Below are positions 25,606-34,278 of a stretch of DNA of 64,000 bases, piece by piece (within the stretch, counting starts at the first letter, position 1; the number at the start of each line of letters is the position of its first letter). The notes beneath the pieces were generated by a model. It had not been told where the DNA came from. It saw nothing but the letters and a program-made list of their open reading frames with translations, and made no database searches. This stretch comes from DATARH01 sp963712835. Lineage in GTDB: Bacteria; Pseudomonadota; Alphaproteobacteria; ATCC43930; CGMCC-115725. Both the position numbers and the translations under genes were made by a program. Location of the stretch: NCBI GenBank assembly GCA_963712835.1, contig CAVQJJ010000002.1:620001-684000 (forward strand), written 5' to 3'.

Positions 25606-27183
25606 ATGCCGAAAGTTCTTATTGCCGACGAATTGAGCCCGCGCGCCGTGGCCGTCTTTGCCGATCGCGGGATCGAGGCCGATGTCGCGATCGGCCTCAC
25701 GCCCGATGCGCTGGCCGCGAAAATCGCCGCCTATGACGGGCTCGCGGTGCGCTCCGCTACCAAGGTAACCGCGCCGTTGCTTGCCGAGGCGCACGCTTTG
25801 AAGATCATCGGTCGTGCCGGTATCGGCGTCGACAACATCGATGTTCCCGCCGCGACGCAGCGCGGTATCGTCGTGATGAATACGCCCTACGGCAACGCCA
25901 TCACCGCCGCCGAGCACGCGATCGCGATGATGTTCGCACTGGCGCGGCAAATCCCGGCGGCTGACCGGTCGACCCAGGCCGGCAAGTGGGAAAAATCGCG
26001 CTTCATGGGGGTCGAGCTTTCCGGCAAGACCCTCGGCGTGATCGGCTGCGGCAACATCGGCGCCATCGTCGCCGATCGCGCGCACGGGCTGAAGATGCGG
26101 GTGGTCGGATACGACCCCTTCCTGTCGGAGGAGCGCGCCGTGGCGCTCGGCATAGAGCGCGTTACGCTCGACGAACTGCTCACCCGCGCCGATTTCGTGA
26201 CCTTGCACACGCCGATGACCGAGGCGACCCGCGGCATGCTTGACGCGAAAGCGCTGGCAAAGCTCAAACCCGGCGCGCGGCTCATCAATTGCGCGCGTGG
26301 CGGACTGATCGTCGAGGAAGACCTCGCCATGGCGCTCGACAAGGGCATCGTCGCCGGGGCGGCGATCGATGTCTTCGTCGAGGAGCCGGCGACCGCGAAC
26401 CCGCTCTTCGGTCGTGACAATGTGGTCGCCACGCCGCATCTCGGCGCCGCGACAGCTGAGGCGCAGGAAAACGTCGCGGTGCAGATCGCCGAGCAGATGG
26501 CGGATTTTCTGCTGACCGGAGCGGTGACCAACGCGGTCAACATGCCCTCGCTCAGCGCCGAGGATGCACGACGCCTGAAACCCTACATGCAGCTCGCCCA
26601 GCAGATCGGCAGCTTTGCGGGACAGTTGACCGATAGCGGCATCAAGTCGGTGTCGGTGGAATACGAAGGCGCGATCGCCGAGCTCAACGTGAAGCCGCTG
26701 ACGGCGACCGCGCTCGCCGGGCTGCTGGCGCCGCAGCTCGCCTCGGTCAACATCGTCAACGCGCCGGTGATCTGCCGCGAGCGCGATATCAGGGTAAGCG
26801 AAACGCTGCAACCCGAATCGGGCGATTACCAGATGCTGATGCGGATCACCGTGACGGGGGAAGGCGGCAGCCGGTCGATCGCCGGCACTGTGTTCGCCGG
26901 AGACAAGCCGCGGCTCGTCGCGGTCGAGGGGATGCCGCTCGAGGCCGAACTCGGCGAGCACGTGCTGTTCGTGCGCAATCTCGACAAGCCCGGCTTTATC
27001 GGCGCGCTTGGCAATTCGCTGGGCGCGGCATCGATCAATATTGCGACCATGCACTTAGGCCGAACAGCACCGGGCCAAGACGCTATCTGCCTTGTCGAAG
27101 TAGATCAGGCGCTGCCCGCCGAATTGCTCGACAAGGTTCGTGCGCTACCTCATGTCGTGCAGGTCAAATCCATGAAATTCTGA
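25606..27183 (+). CDS. serA: D-3-phosphoglycerate dehydrogenase
   Basis: SerA performs the first committed step of serine synthesis, NAD-dependent oxidation of 3-phosphoglycerate. The 525-residue long form has a substrate domain, a Rossmann domain with GVIGCGNIGAIV (144-155), and the catalytic Arg in INCARGGLI, Glu in VFVEEPA and His in PHLGAATAEAQ. It then has an allosteric substrate-binding domain and a C-terminal ACT domain (HVLFVRNLDKPGFIGALGNSLG) that would bind serine as feedback inhibitor. It pairs with serC upstream. Confidence 0.97.
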   Translation: MPKVLIADELSPRAVAVFADRGIEADVAIGLTPDALAAKIAAYDGLAVRSATKVTAPLLAEAHALKIIGRAGIGVDNIDVPAATQRGIVVMNTPYGNAITAAEHAIAMMFALARQIPAADRSTQAGKWEKSRFMGVELSGKTLGVIGCGNIGAIVADRAHGLKMRVVGYDPFLSEERAVALGIERVTLDELLTRADFVTLHTPMTEATRGMLDAKALAKLKPGARLINCARGGLIVEEDLAMALDKGIVAGAAIDVFVEEPATANPLFGRDNVVATPHLGAATAEAQENVAVQIAEQMADFLLTGAVTNAVNMPSLSAEDARRLKPYMQLAQQIGSFAGQLTDSGIKSVSVEYEGAIAELNVKPLTATALAGLLAPQLASVNIVNAPVICRERDIRVSETLQPESGDYQMLMRITVTGEGGSRSIAGTVFAGDKPRLVAVEGMPLEAELGEHVLFVRNLDKPGFIGALGNSLGAASINIATMHLGRTAPGQDAICLVEVDQALPAELLDKVRALPHVVQVKSMKF

Positions 27184-27195
27184 GGGCTGGCAATG

Positions 27196-27228
27196 CGAAA
27201 CCCCGGCCGGGGGTAGGCCGGGGTTTCG
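27196..27228 (+). terminator. Strong hairpin terminator after serA
   Basis: A perfect 13-bp stem CGAAACCCCGGCC / GGCCGGGGTTTCG with a 7-nt loop begins 13 nt after the serA stop. There is no long T-run behind it, so termination may depend on Rho or on the hairpin alone. Confidence 0.7.
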
Positions 27229-27596
27229 AGTTCCGTCGACGTAGGCGGAACTGGGCTTGCACCGTCGAGGGTGGGGGAAGTGACGATGCAAACCGCATTC
27301 TGTAAGCAATCTCAAAAAGATGCAATAGTCATGCGGCAGTTCAACCGTATGATTGTAGTTAAGGAAGTTTGACTCGCGTTCTGCGAGCGTTCGGTGCAAC
27401 GAAACTTATGGTTGGGGGTTGATCATCTCGGCGGATAGTTGCGGTGGCGCCTTCGGGCCGCTCTACGATCTTCCGCCTACTTATTCGGCAGCGGCTTACC
27501 GGCAAGGTTCTGCGGCATCCTCTTAATCGCCGACCGAGGCGCATTTTTGCCGCAGACCAATCGCTTTCTTCTGGCTGTGGAGGCAATATCGCGCTC
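27229..27596. other. Intergenic region upstream of hisZ
   Basis: About 370 bp separate the serA terminator from hisZ. A small hairpin CTCGC-GTTCT-GCGAG lies near 27372-27387 and the sequence around 27330-27370 is relatively AT-rich, so the hisZ promoter is probably there. The open frame from 27444 into hisZ has no family similarity before residue 52. Nothing else is recognised. Confidence 0.4.
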
Positions 27597-28781
27597 ATGA
27601 ACGACGCGCCGCAAACCGCTTTGTTGCCGACCGGCCTCTACGATCTGCTGCCGCCCGTGGCCGAGCGCGAGGCCGAGGTGACGGCGCGGCTGATGGCGGT
27701 GCTGACCTCGCATGGCTACGAGCGGGTCAAGCCGCCGCTTGTCGAGTTCGAGGAGACGCTGCTGGCTGGCGCTGGCGCGGCGATGAGCGGCGACAGTTTT
27801 CGCACGATGGACCCGACATCGCATCGCATGGTGGCGGTGCGCGCCGATATGACGCCGCAGGTTGCGCGTATCGCCGCGACCCGCCTTGGCCACCGGCCAC
27901 GGCCGCTGCGGCTGAGTTACGCGGGGCAGGTGCTGCGGGTGAAGGGCTCTGAGATGCGCCCGGAGCGCCAGTTCGGCCAGGCCGGCGCAGAGCTGATCGG
28001 CGCCGAGGGGACGGCGGCGGATGTCGAGGCGATCGCGGTTGCCGCCGAGGCCCTGCTCGGCGTTGGGGTGCCGAACCTCTCGGTCGATCTGACAATGCCG
28101 ACCTTGGTTCCGGCGATCTCCGACGAGTTCCACATCCCGACGGAAAAGCGCGCTGCCCTGCGTGCGGCTCTCGACCATAAAGATACCGCCGCCGTCGCCG
28201 CGCTTGCGGGGCGAGCCGGACCCTTGCTCACCGCGCTGGTGTCGGCGGCGGGAGGAGCGGCGCAGGCACGGCCGGCGCTCGACGCGCTCGATCTACCTAG
28301 CCGGGCGCGCGCGGAGCGCGACCGGCTGGGCGCGGTGCTCGACGGTCTCACCTCGGCAATGCCGACGCTGATGGTCACCGTCGACCCCGTCGAGAATCGA
28401 GGTTTTGAGTACCACACCGGCATCAGCTTTACATTTTTCGCCAGCGTCGAGACCAGGCGCGGGGCGTTGGGCGAACTGGGCCGCGGCGGCCGCTATGACG
28501 CGGGCGACCCGGCAACGCCCGAGCCGGCGACCGGCTTTACGCTTTACACCGATATGATCCTGTCGACCTTGCCGGAGATGCGGCCGCGGCGCCGGCTGTT
28601 GTTGCCGCCCGGCACCGATCCGGCGATCGCGGCATCGCTGCGCCACCCGGGGCAGGGCGGCTGGATCACAGTCGCGGCGCTCGCGCCGGTGGATGATTGG
28701 CACGCGGAGGGCGGGCGCCTCGGCTGCGATCACGTGCTCGAAGCTGGCCGGCCGGTGCCGGTGCGCGAGCGGCGCCCGTAG
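27597..28781 (+). CDS. hisZ: ATP phosphoribosyltransferase regulatory subunit
   Basis: HisZ is a histidyl-tRNA-synthetase-like protein without aminoacylation activity. It joins the short form of HisG to make the first enzyme of histidine synthesis. The 394-residue product shows LLPTGLYDLLPPVAEREAEV, the class II motif 2-like MVAVRADMTPQVARIAATR, and GFEYHTGISFTFF. No anticodon-binding domain follows, as expected. hisG is not in the window. purA follows after 18 bp, a pairing recalled from other alphaproteobacteria. The GGAGG 13 bases before the ATG is somewhat distant. Confidence 0.92.
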   Translation: MNDAPQTALLPTGLYDLLPPVAEREAEVTARLMAVLTSHGYERVKPPLVEFEETLLAGAGAAMSGDSFRTMDPTSHRMVAVRADMTPQVARIAATRLGHRPRPLRLSYAGQVLRVKGSEMRPERQFGQAGAELIGAEGTAADVEAIAVAAEALLGVGVPNLSVDLTMPTLVPAISDEFHIPTEKRAALRAALDHKDTAAVAALAGRAGPLLTALVSAAGGAAQARPALDALDLPSRARAERDRLGAVLDGLTSAMPTLMVTVDPVENRGFEYHTGISFTFFASVETRRGALGELGRGGRYDAGDPATPEPATGFTLYTDMILSTLPEMRPRRRLLLPPGTDPAIAASLRHPGQGGWITVAALAPVDDWHAEGGRLGCDHVLEAGRPVPVRERRP

Positions 28782-28799
28782 CGGCGCAAGGAGAAACGC

Positions 28800-30089
28800 A
28801 TGGCCAACGTCGCGGTGGTCGGCGCCCAGTGGGGCGACGAAGGCAAGGGCAAGATTGTCGACTGGTTGTCGGAGCGTGCGGAAATCGTCGTGCGTTTCCA
28901 GGGCGGCCACAATGCCGGACATACTCTCGTCGTCGGCAACGTCGAGTACAAGCTGAGCCTGCTGCCCTCCGGTGTGGTGCGCGGCAAGCTGTCGATCATC
29001 GGCAATGGGGTCGTGGTCGATCCCTGGGCGCTCATCGCCGAGATCGATACGATGCGCGGCAAGGGCCTCGACATCACCCCGAAGAACCTGAAGCTCGCCG
29101 ACAACGCGGCACTGATCCTGCCGTCGCATGGTGCGCTCGACCGGGCACGCGAGGAACGGCGCGGCGACAAGAAGATCGGCACTACCGGGCGCGGCATCGG
29201 CCCCGCCTATGAAGACAAGGTCGGCCGCCGCGCGATCCGCGTGTGTGATCTCGCCGACCCGAAAGCGCTCGAAGATCGCGTCGACGAGGTGCTGTTGCAT
29301 CACAACGCATTGCTGCGCGGGCTCGACGCGCCGCAGGTGAAGCGCAAGGAGCTGCTCGCGTCGCTGCGCGAGGTGGCGCCGAAAGTACTGCCCTTTGCCG
29401 ACGCGACCTGGCGCATCCTCGACGATGCGCGCCGTGCCGGGCGGCGCATCCTCTTCGAGGGCGCGCAGGCAGCGATGCTCGATGTCGATCACGGCACCTA
29501 CCCTTATGTGACCTCGTCCAACACGCTGGCCGGGCAAGCCGCGGCCGGATCTGGGATCGCGCCGGCGGCGATCGGTTTTGTGCTCGGCATCGCCAAAGCC
29601 TATTCGACGCGGGTCGGCAGCGGGCCATTCCCCACCGAACTGACCGATGATACCGGTCAGTTGCTTGGCGATCGCGGCCGCGAGTTCGGCACCGTCACCG
29701 GGCGGCGGCGGCGTTGCGGCTGGTTCGACGCGGTGATGGTGCGCCAGGCGATCAAGATGGGCGGCATCGACGGCATCGCGCTCACCAAGCTCGACGTGCT
29801 CGACGGCTTCGACGACATCAAGGTCTGCACCGGCTATCGCCGCGGCAACCAGCGTTACGACTATCTGCCGCCCGGCGTCACCGTGCAGACCGAGATCGAG
29901 CCGATCTACGAAGACTTCGCCGGCTGGCGCGAAAGCACGCGCGGCGCGCGCTCTTATGCCGATCTACCGGCCAACGCGATCAAGTACATCCGGCGGGTCG
30001 AAGAGCTGATCGGCGCGCCGGTGACCATGCTCTCCACCAGCCCTGAGCGTGAAGACACCGTGCTGGTGCGCGATCCGTTCGCAGATTGA
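28800..30089 (+). CDS. purA: Adenylosuccinate synthetase
   Basis: PurA catalyses GTP-dependent formation of adenylosuccinate from IMP and aspartate in AMP synthesis. The 429-residue product has VVGAQWGDEGKGKIVDWLS at the N-terminus (the GDEGKGK loop with catalytic Asp/Lys), GGHNAGHT with catalytic His, GTTGRGIGPAYEDK, and TRVGSGPFPTEL. All are intact and the length is normal. AAGGAG precedes the ATG. Short spacing to hisZ suggests one transcript. Confidence 0.97.
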   Translation: MANVAVVGAQWGDEGKGKIVDWLSERAEIVVRFQGGHNAGHTLVVGNVEYKLSLLPSGVVRGKLSIIGNGVVVDPWALIAEIDTMRGKGLDITPKNLKLADNAALILPSHGALDRAREERRGDKKIGTTGRGIGPAYEDKVGRRAIRVCDLADPKALEDRVDEVLLHHNALLRGLDAPQVKRKELLASLREVAPKVLPFADATWRILDDARRAGRRILFEGAQAAMLDVDHGTYPYVTSSNTLAGQAAAGSGIAPAAIGFVLGIAKAYSTRVGSGPFPTELTDDTGQLLGDRGREFGTVTGRRRRCGWFDAVMVRQAIKMGGIDGIALTKLDVLDGFDDIKVCTGYRRGNQRYDYLPPGVTVQTEIEPIYEDFAGWRESTRGARSYADLPANAIKYIRRVEELIGAPVTMLSTSPEREDTVLVRDPFAD

Positions 30090-30106
30090 TACGATCGGAT
30101 TGATAA

Positions 30107-30123
30107 ATGCTCACGTTGAGCAT
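30107..30123 (+). promoter_or_regulatory. Palindrome just upstream of nadE
   Basis: A perfect 7-bp inverted repeat ATGCTCA-CGT-TGAGCAT occupies most of the 39-bp gap between purA and nadE and ends five bases before the nadE ATG. No ribosome site is visible in the gap. It could be an operator, or an RNA hairpin controlling nadE translation. Confidence 0.45.
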
Positions 30124-30128
30124 AATAT

Positions 30129-32219
30129 ATGGCTAAAGCGAAACCGCATCCGCGCGAGCGCGCTGGCCTGATGCCCGAGTTCTTCTCGCCTTATTCGCAC
30201 AGCTTCGTCCGGCTCGCGACTTGCGTGCCGCAGGTCGCGGTCGCCGATCCGGCGAAGAACGGCGACCAGGTGGCCGCAATGGTCGAGCGCGGCGACCGCG
30301 ACGGCGTTGCCGTAATGCTGTTCCCGGAATTGTGCCTTTCCGCGTACGCGATCGACGATCTTCTGTTTCAGGATGCGCTGCTCCATGCGGTGCAGGGGCA
30401 GATCGGCCGGCTGATTGAGCTGAGCCGCGAGGGGCTGCCGGTCATCGTTGTCGGGGCGCCGCTGCGCTGGCGCGGGTGGCTCTACAACTGCGCGGTCGCG
30501 ATCCATAAAGGTCGGCTGCTCGGCATCGTGCCGAAAGTCTACCTGCCGAATTACCGCGAGTTCTACGAACGCCGACACTTCGCCTCGGGCGAGACCGTGC
30601 GCGGCGAGGTCATGACGCTGGCGGGGCAAGAGGCGCCGTTCGGTATCGACCTGCTGTTTACGGCGACGGGCTCGAACGCGTTCACCTTCCATATCGAGGT
30701 CTGCGAGGATTTGTGGGTGCCGCAGCCGCCGAGCGGATTGGGTGCGGCGGCCGGAGCAGAGATATTGCTCAACCTATCGGCCAGCAACATCACCATCGGC
30801 AAGGCGCAGATGCGGCGGCTGCTATGCGCCTCACAATCGGCCCGCTGCATCGCCGCCTATGCCTATTCCGCGGCCGGCGCCGGCAAATCGACGACCGATC
30901 TCGCCTGGGATGGCCAGGCGGGGATTTTCGAGATCGGCGACGATCTCGCCGAGACTGAGCGGTTTAGCGCGCAACCGGAGATGGCGATCGCGGATGTCGA
31001 TCTCGGCCGCATCCACCAGGAGCGGATGCGCACCAACACGTTCGGCGACGCCGCCCGGCTGAGCCTGGCGGCGTCGCCGTCGTTCCGCCGTGTGGAATTC
31101 GCTTTTGCGGCGCCGCAAGGCAAGCTGGCGTTGCGCCGACGGGTCGAGCGCTTCCCGTTCGTGCCATCCGATCCGGCGATGCTGCGGGACAATTGCTACG
31201 AGGCGTACAACATCCAGGTTCAGGGCCTGGCGCAGCGCCTATCGGCGACGGGACTCAAAAAACTGGTAATCGGCGTGTCTGGCGGTCTCGACTCGACCCA
31301 GGCGCTGATCGTCGCCTGTCGGACGATGGATCGGCTAGGGCTGCCGCGAAATAACGTGCTCGCTTATACACTTCCCGGCTTCGCGACGAGCGAAGGAACC
31401 AAGGCGAATGCCTGGCGATTGATGAAGGCGCTCGGCGTTACCGGCGGCGAGATCGACATTCGTCCGGCGGCCAACCAGATGTTCGCCGATATCGGCCACG
31501 CGGCGGGACGCGGCGAGAAGCATTACGACGTGACCTTCGAGAACGTGCAGGCCGGGTTGCGCACCGACTATCTCTTCCGGCTCGCCAACCATAACGCCGC
31601 GCTCGTGGTCGGCACTGGCGACCTGTCTGAGCTGGCGCTTGGTTGGTGCACCTACGGCGTCGGCGATCACATGTCGCACTACAACCCCAATGCCTCGGTG
31701 TCGAAGACGCTGATCCAGCATTTGATCCGCTTTGTCGCGCATAGCGGCGATGTGGATGAAGAGACAACGCGCATCCTTGAGGACATTCTCGCCACCGAGA
31801 TTTCGCCCGAGCTGGTGCCGGCGGGCGAAGATGGTTTGATCCAGTCGACCGAAAGCTTTGTCGGGCCCTATGTCCTGCAGGATTTCACGCTGTTCTATGT
31901 GACGCGCTTCGGCTTCGCGCCGTCCAAGATCGCCTATCTGGCGTGGAACGCTTGGCATGATGCGGCAAAGGGCGAGTGGCCGGCGAACACGCCCCAGAGC
32001 GCGCATCGGGCATTCGATCTCGGCGAGATCAAGCGCTGGATGCAGGTGTTCCTGACGCGGTTTTTTGAGCGGAGCCAGTTCAAGCGCTCGGCGTTGCCGA
32101 ACGGACCGAAAATCTCATCGGGCGGCTCGCTGTCGCCGCGCGGCGATTGGCGGGCGCCTTCCGACTCGCACGCCGCCACCTGGCTCGCCGAGCTCGAACG
32201 GGGTGTTCCAGACGTCTGA
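30129..32219 (+). CDS. nadE: Glutamine-dependent NAD+ synthetase
   Basis: NadE makes NAD+ from deamido-NAD+, ATP and glutamine. The 696-residue two-domain protein has an N-terminal nitrilase-like glutaminase with catalytic Glu67 (FPELCLSAY), Lys136 (PKVYLPNYREFYE) and Cys192 (EVCEDLW). The C-terminal synthetase has the ATP-pyrophosphatase loop GVSGGLDSTQ (about 382-391) and GTGDLSELALGWCTYGVGDHMSHY. All catalytic residues are present, and the length fits the long glutaminase-fused type. No ribosome site is visible; a palindrome lies just before the ATG. It sits downstream of purA on the same strand. Confidence 0.97.
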   Translation: MAKAKPHPRERAGLMPEFFSPYSHSFVRLATCVPQVAVADPAKNGDQVAAMVERGDRDGVAVMLFPELCLSAYAIDDLLFQDALLHAVQGQIGRLIELSREGLPVIVVGAPLRWRGWLYNCAVAIHKGRLLGIVPKVYLPNYREFYERRHFASGETVRGEVMTLAGQEAPFGIDLLFTATGSNAFTFHIEVCEDLWVPQPPSGLGAAAGAEILLNLSASNITIGKAQMRRLLCASQSARCIAAYAYSAAGAGKSTTDLAWDGQAGIFEIGDDLAETERFSAQPEMAIADVDLGRIHQERMRTNTFGDAARLSLAASPSFRRVEFAFAAPQGKLALRRRVERFPFVPSDPAMLRDNCYEAYNIQVQGLAQRLSATGLKKLVIGVSGGLDSTQALIVACRTMDRLGLPRNNVLAYTLPGFATSEGTKANAWRLMKALGVTGGEIDIRPAANQMFADIGHAAGRGEKHYDVTFENVQAGLRTDYLFRLANHNAALVVGTGDLSELALGWCTYGVGDHMSHYNPNASVSKTLIQHLIRFVAHSGDVDEETTRILEDILATEISPELVPAGEDGLIQSTESFVGPYVLQDFTLFYVTRFGFAPSKIAYLAWNAWHDAAKGEWPANTPQSAHRAFDLGEIKRWMQVFLTRFFERSQFKRSALPNGPKISSGGSLSPRGDWRAPSDSHAATWLAELERGVPDV

Positions 32220-32220
32220 G

Positions 32221-33009
32221 ATGTTGGCGCGCATTCACGAGCTGACAGGCGAAACGGCGCTCTTGGGACCGGCCTTGCCGCTCGCCCTCATTTTCGCGCT
32301 CGCTCTGATCGAGGCGTTGGTGCTGCCCTGGCGTTATTGGGCAAAAGGGGCTTGGGCGCTCGCCGTCGTGCTGGTCGGTCTCGGCGCCGCCGGATTGCTC
32401 TACCGGGCGCAAGTCCTGGGCGGCAACGCGGCGGCCGATCAGCTCACCGCGCGGCTCGCGGCGGAGACGGAGGCACTGCACGGCTTGTGGTTGCAGTGGG
32501 ATGCGCTGTCGAAGTCGCTGCCGGCGCCCTCCGGCGAAAGTCCGGGAGGATCGTTCAATAATGTCGATGATGCGCTCACATCGCTGAGCGGCAAGGTCGC
32601 GATCGTAAAACAGCAGATCGCGGCACTGAAGGCTGGCGAGACGGCGCGCTCGATCGATCCGGCGACGGCCGCCAAGCTCGGCGATTATTTGCGGCAATAC
32701 GGCAGCTACCGTGTGGTCGTGTCATGCGCGCCGAGCGATGTCGAGGCCTACACCTATGCCACGCAGCTCGTGAACATTCTTAAATCCGCCGGGTGGGATG
32801 CCAGTGGCCCCGAGCAGACCGCGAATGTCGTCGAGGGGACGGCAATGGGGATTACCGTTTTCGACCGCGATCCGAGCGCGCCCGATGCGGCCAAGGTCCT
32901 GATCGACGCATTCAAGCAGTTCGATATCCCGCATCAGGTCGGCGTCACTGCCCAGTATGCTGCCGCCGATAGCGCGACGGCCGAGTTGTTCGTCGCGAAG
33001 AAGCCCTAG
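32221..33009 (+). CDS. Hypothetical membrane protein with soluble C-terminal domain
   Basis: This 262-residue protein has two transmembrane helices near the N-terminus (LPLALIFALALIEALVLPW and GAWALAVVLVGLGAAGLLY). A helical, coiled-coil-like stretch follows (about 75-150), then a C-terminal alpha/beta domain (YRVVVSCAPSDVEAYTYATQLVNILKSAGWDASGP). Such proteins are common and uncharacterised in alphaproteobacteria. The ATG at 32221 lies one base after the nadE stop, suggesting translational coupling. The TAG stop is followed by 51 further in-frame sense codons (see findings). Confidence 0.75.
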   Translation: MLARIHELTGETALLGPALPLALIFALALIEALVLPWRYWAKGAWALAVVLVGLGAAGLLYRAQVLGGNAAADQLTARLAAETEALHGLWLQWDALSKSLPAPSGESPGGSFNNVDDALTSLSGKVAIVKQQIAALKAGETARSIDPATAAKLGDYLRQYGSYRVVVSCAPSDVEAYTYATQLVNILKSAGWDASGPEQTANVVEGTAMGITVFDRDPSAPDAAKVLIDAFKQFDIPHQVGVTAQYAAADSATAELFVAKKP

Positions 33010-33161
33010 GGAGAGAGCATATGCCGGCAGGGCACGTCCGCCGTCGCGGAAATTCGCATCCCTGGCGAGAATTCGGCGCGGAAGCGCGAGCGCCTGTCAC
33101 GCGAAGGGCTGGATATCGACCAACTGGTCTATGGCGAGCTGCGCCGTCTTGCCGGCAACCA

Positions 33162-33305
33162 CTAACGGATGATGCCGAGACCGATGATTCCGATGACGAT
33201 GAGGTAGATGGCGATCACGTAATTGAGGATGCGCGGGACCAGCAGGATGATGACCCCCGCTATCAGGGAGACGATCGGCTGCAAATGGCCGATGCCGATA
33301 ATCAT
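33162..33305 (-). CDS. DUF3096 small membrane protein (47 residues)
   Basis: The minus strand encodes a 47-residue, almost wholly hydrophobic protein starting MIIGIGHLQPIVSLIAGVII and ending IVIGIIGLGIIR. The HLQPIVSLIAGxxILLVPRILNYVIAIYLIVIGIIGL pattern matches DUF3096, tiny two-helix inner-membrane proteins of unknown role. AAGGAG lies nine bases upstream of the ATG. It is shorter than usual ORF cut-offs and is easily missed. The neighbour on the same strand is the DUF992 exported protein. Confidence 0.88.
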   Translation of the reverse strand: MIIGIGHLQPIVSLIAGVIILLVPRILNYVIAIYLIVIGIIGLGIIR

Positions 33306-33401
33306 GGGCGAAGCTCCTTTTCGTCCCGGCGAAGCGCTGCGACGGGCTCGCCGTCATCCGCGAACGCCAAACGTTCGCGACTGTTCCCCGATAAGCGCTA
33401 A

Positions 33402-33433
33402 GGTCGGCGACGCGGCCGGCCGCGCCGCCGACC
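33402..33433 (-). terminator. GC-rich palindrome after the DUF992 gene
   Basis: GGTCGGCG (33402-33409) pairs with CGCCGACC (33426-33433), enclosing a CGCGGCC/GGCCGCG core. It begins 13 nt after the DUF992 stop on the minus strand. A second perfect 8-bp hairpin CGCGAACG-CCAAA-CGTTCGCG lies at 33359-33379. Neither has a T-run, so the terminator role is inferred. Confidence 0.5.
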
Positions 33434-33445
33434 CTTCGCTAGAAA

Positions 33446-33928
33446 TTACGGCGCTGGGGAGAGCGTGATCGAGGCGACGCCGGCGGCCACGTTTAGCCCG
33501 GTATTGCCTTCGATGCTCAGCGGCTGCAGGGCGATCGTGTTGTTCGAGCCGCCAACCAGCGCGTTGGCGCCAACCCCGACGCCGACGGTGGCGCTTGCGG
33601 TGCCGCCCGCATAGGCGCCACCGAGCGAACCGGGACGCATCACCGCGACCGGAGCAACGACGGTCCATACCAGGATGCCACCCGAGGTGTAGCCGATATC
33701 GGCGCCGAACTTGGTGATGGTGCCCGTGTAGTGCTCAGCCCGGCCGAGACCCGAGAAGGTGCAATTGAGCGCCTTCGACGACCCGAAGATGAAACCGAAC
33801 CCACTGGCGACGTTGCAGGTCAATGTTCCGACATTCACCGCGCTCTGCGCCGACGCCGGGCCGGCAAGCGCCGCGATACCGACGACCGCGGAAAAAAGGG
33901 CGGCAGTCACGCGCATTATTTTCGACAT
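33446..33928 (-). CDS. DUF992 family exported protein
   Basis: This 160-residue protein has a clear signal peptide ending GPASAQ and then the DUF992 core: VGTLTCNVASGFGFIFGSSKALNCTF, HYTGTITKFGADIGYTSGG and the Gly-rich SATVGVGVGANALVGGSNNTIALQPLSIEGNTGLNVAAGVASITL. The family is almost confined to alphaproteobacteria and has no known function; two conserved Cys probably form a disulfide in the periplasm. The start ATG at 33928 matches the signal peptide. Confidence 0.92.
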   Translation of the reverse strand: MSKIMRVTAALFSAVVGIAALAGPASAQSAVNVGTLTCNVASGFGFIFGSSKALNCTFSGLGRAEHYTGTITKFGADIGYTSGGILVWTVVAPVAVMRPGSLGGAYAGGTASATVGVGVGANALVGGSNNTIALQPLSIEGNTGLNVAAGVASITLSPAP

Positions 33929-34278
33929 CTCGCTGCTCTCCTTGTGAGCGATCGGACGACGCCTGGATGCGGGCGCGGCCGTGGCGGCAACAACTTAGTC
34001 AACGCGCCAATATCGTCAAGGGCGTATCCCGTTGGGTTTATTGCCGCGGTGGTCATACGGTCGTTCACCGAGATCGCAGCCAGCGACCCGCAACGCCCGG
34101 TCCGCGGCGTTTGGCAGTGGCAATGCGGTTTTCGCAGCCTCGGGGAGTGGTCCCTCAGAATTTATCATTGATACTGTACAATATCATTAAATAAACTCTT
34201 CTAGTTGTGCCGGGATTGGATTCGCGACGGTTGTAGATCGGCGAACAAAACCGGAAGGCGCGAACAGCGGAGGCGATT
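33929..34278. promoter_or_regulatory. Divergent intergenic region with an 18-bp operator-like palindrome
   Basis: No ORF of merit lies in these 350 bp between DUF992 (minus) and the MFS gene (plus). At 34169-34186 is TGATACTGTACAATATCA, a palindrome with a single mismatched pair around TGTACA, embedded in the only strongly AT-rich stretch (34160-34200), about 95 bp before the MFS start. The shape resembles GntR/FCD-type operators. No such regulator is nearby. Confidence 0.5.

Noticed and set aside
25456..27054. A minus-strand open frame of about 530 codons opposite serA
   Set aside because: serA on the plus strand has every catalytic residue. The opposite frame is His/Arg/Asp-rich without domain signatures.
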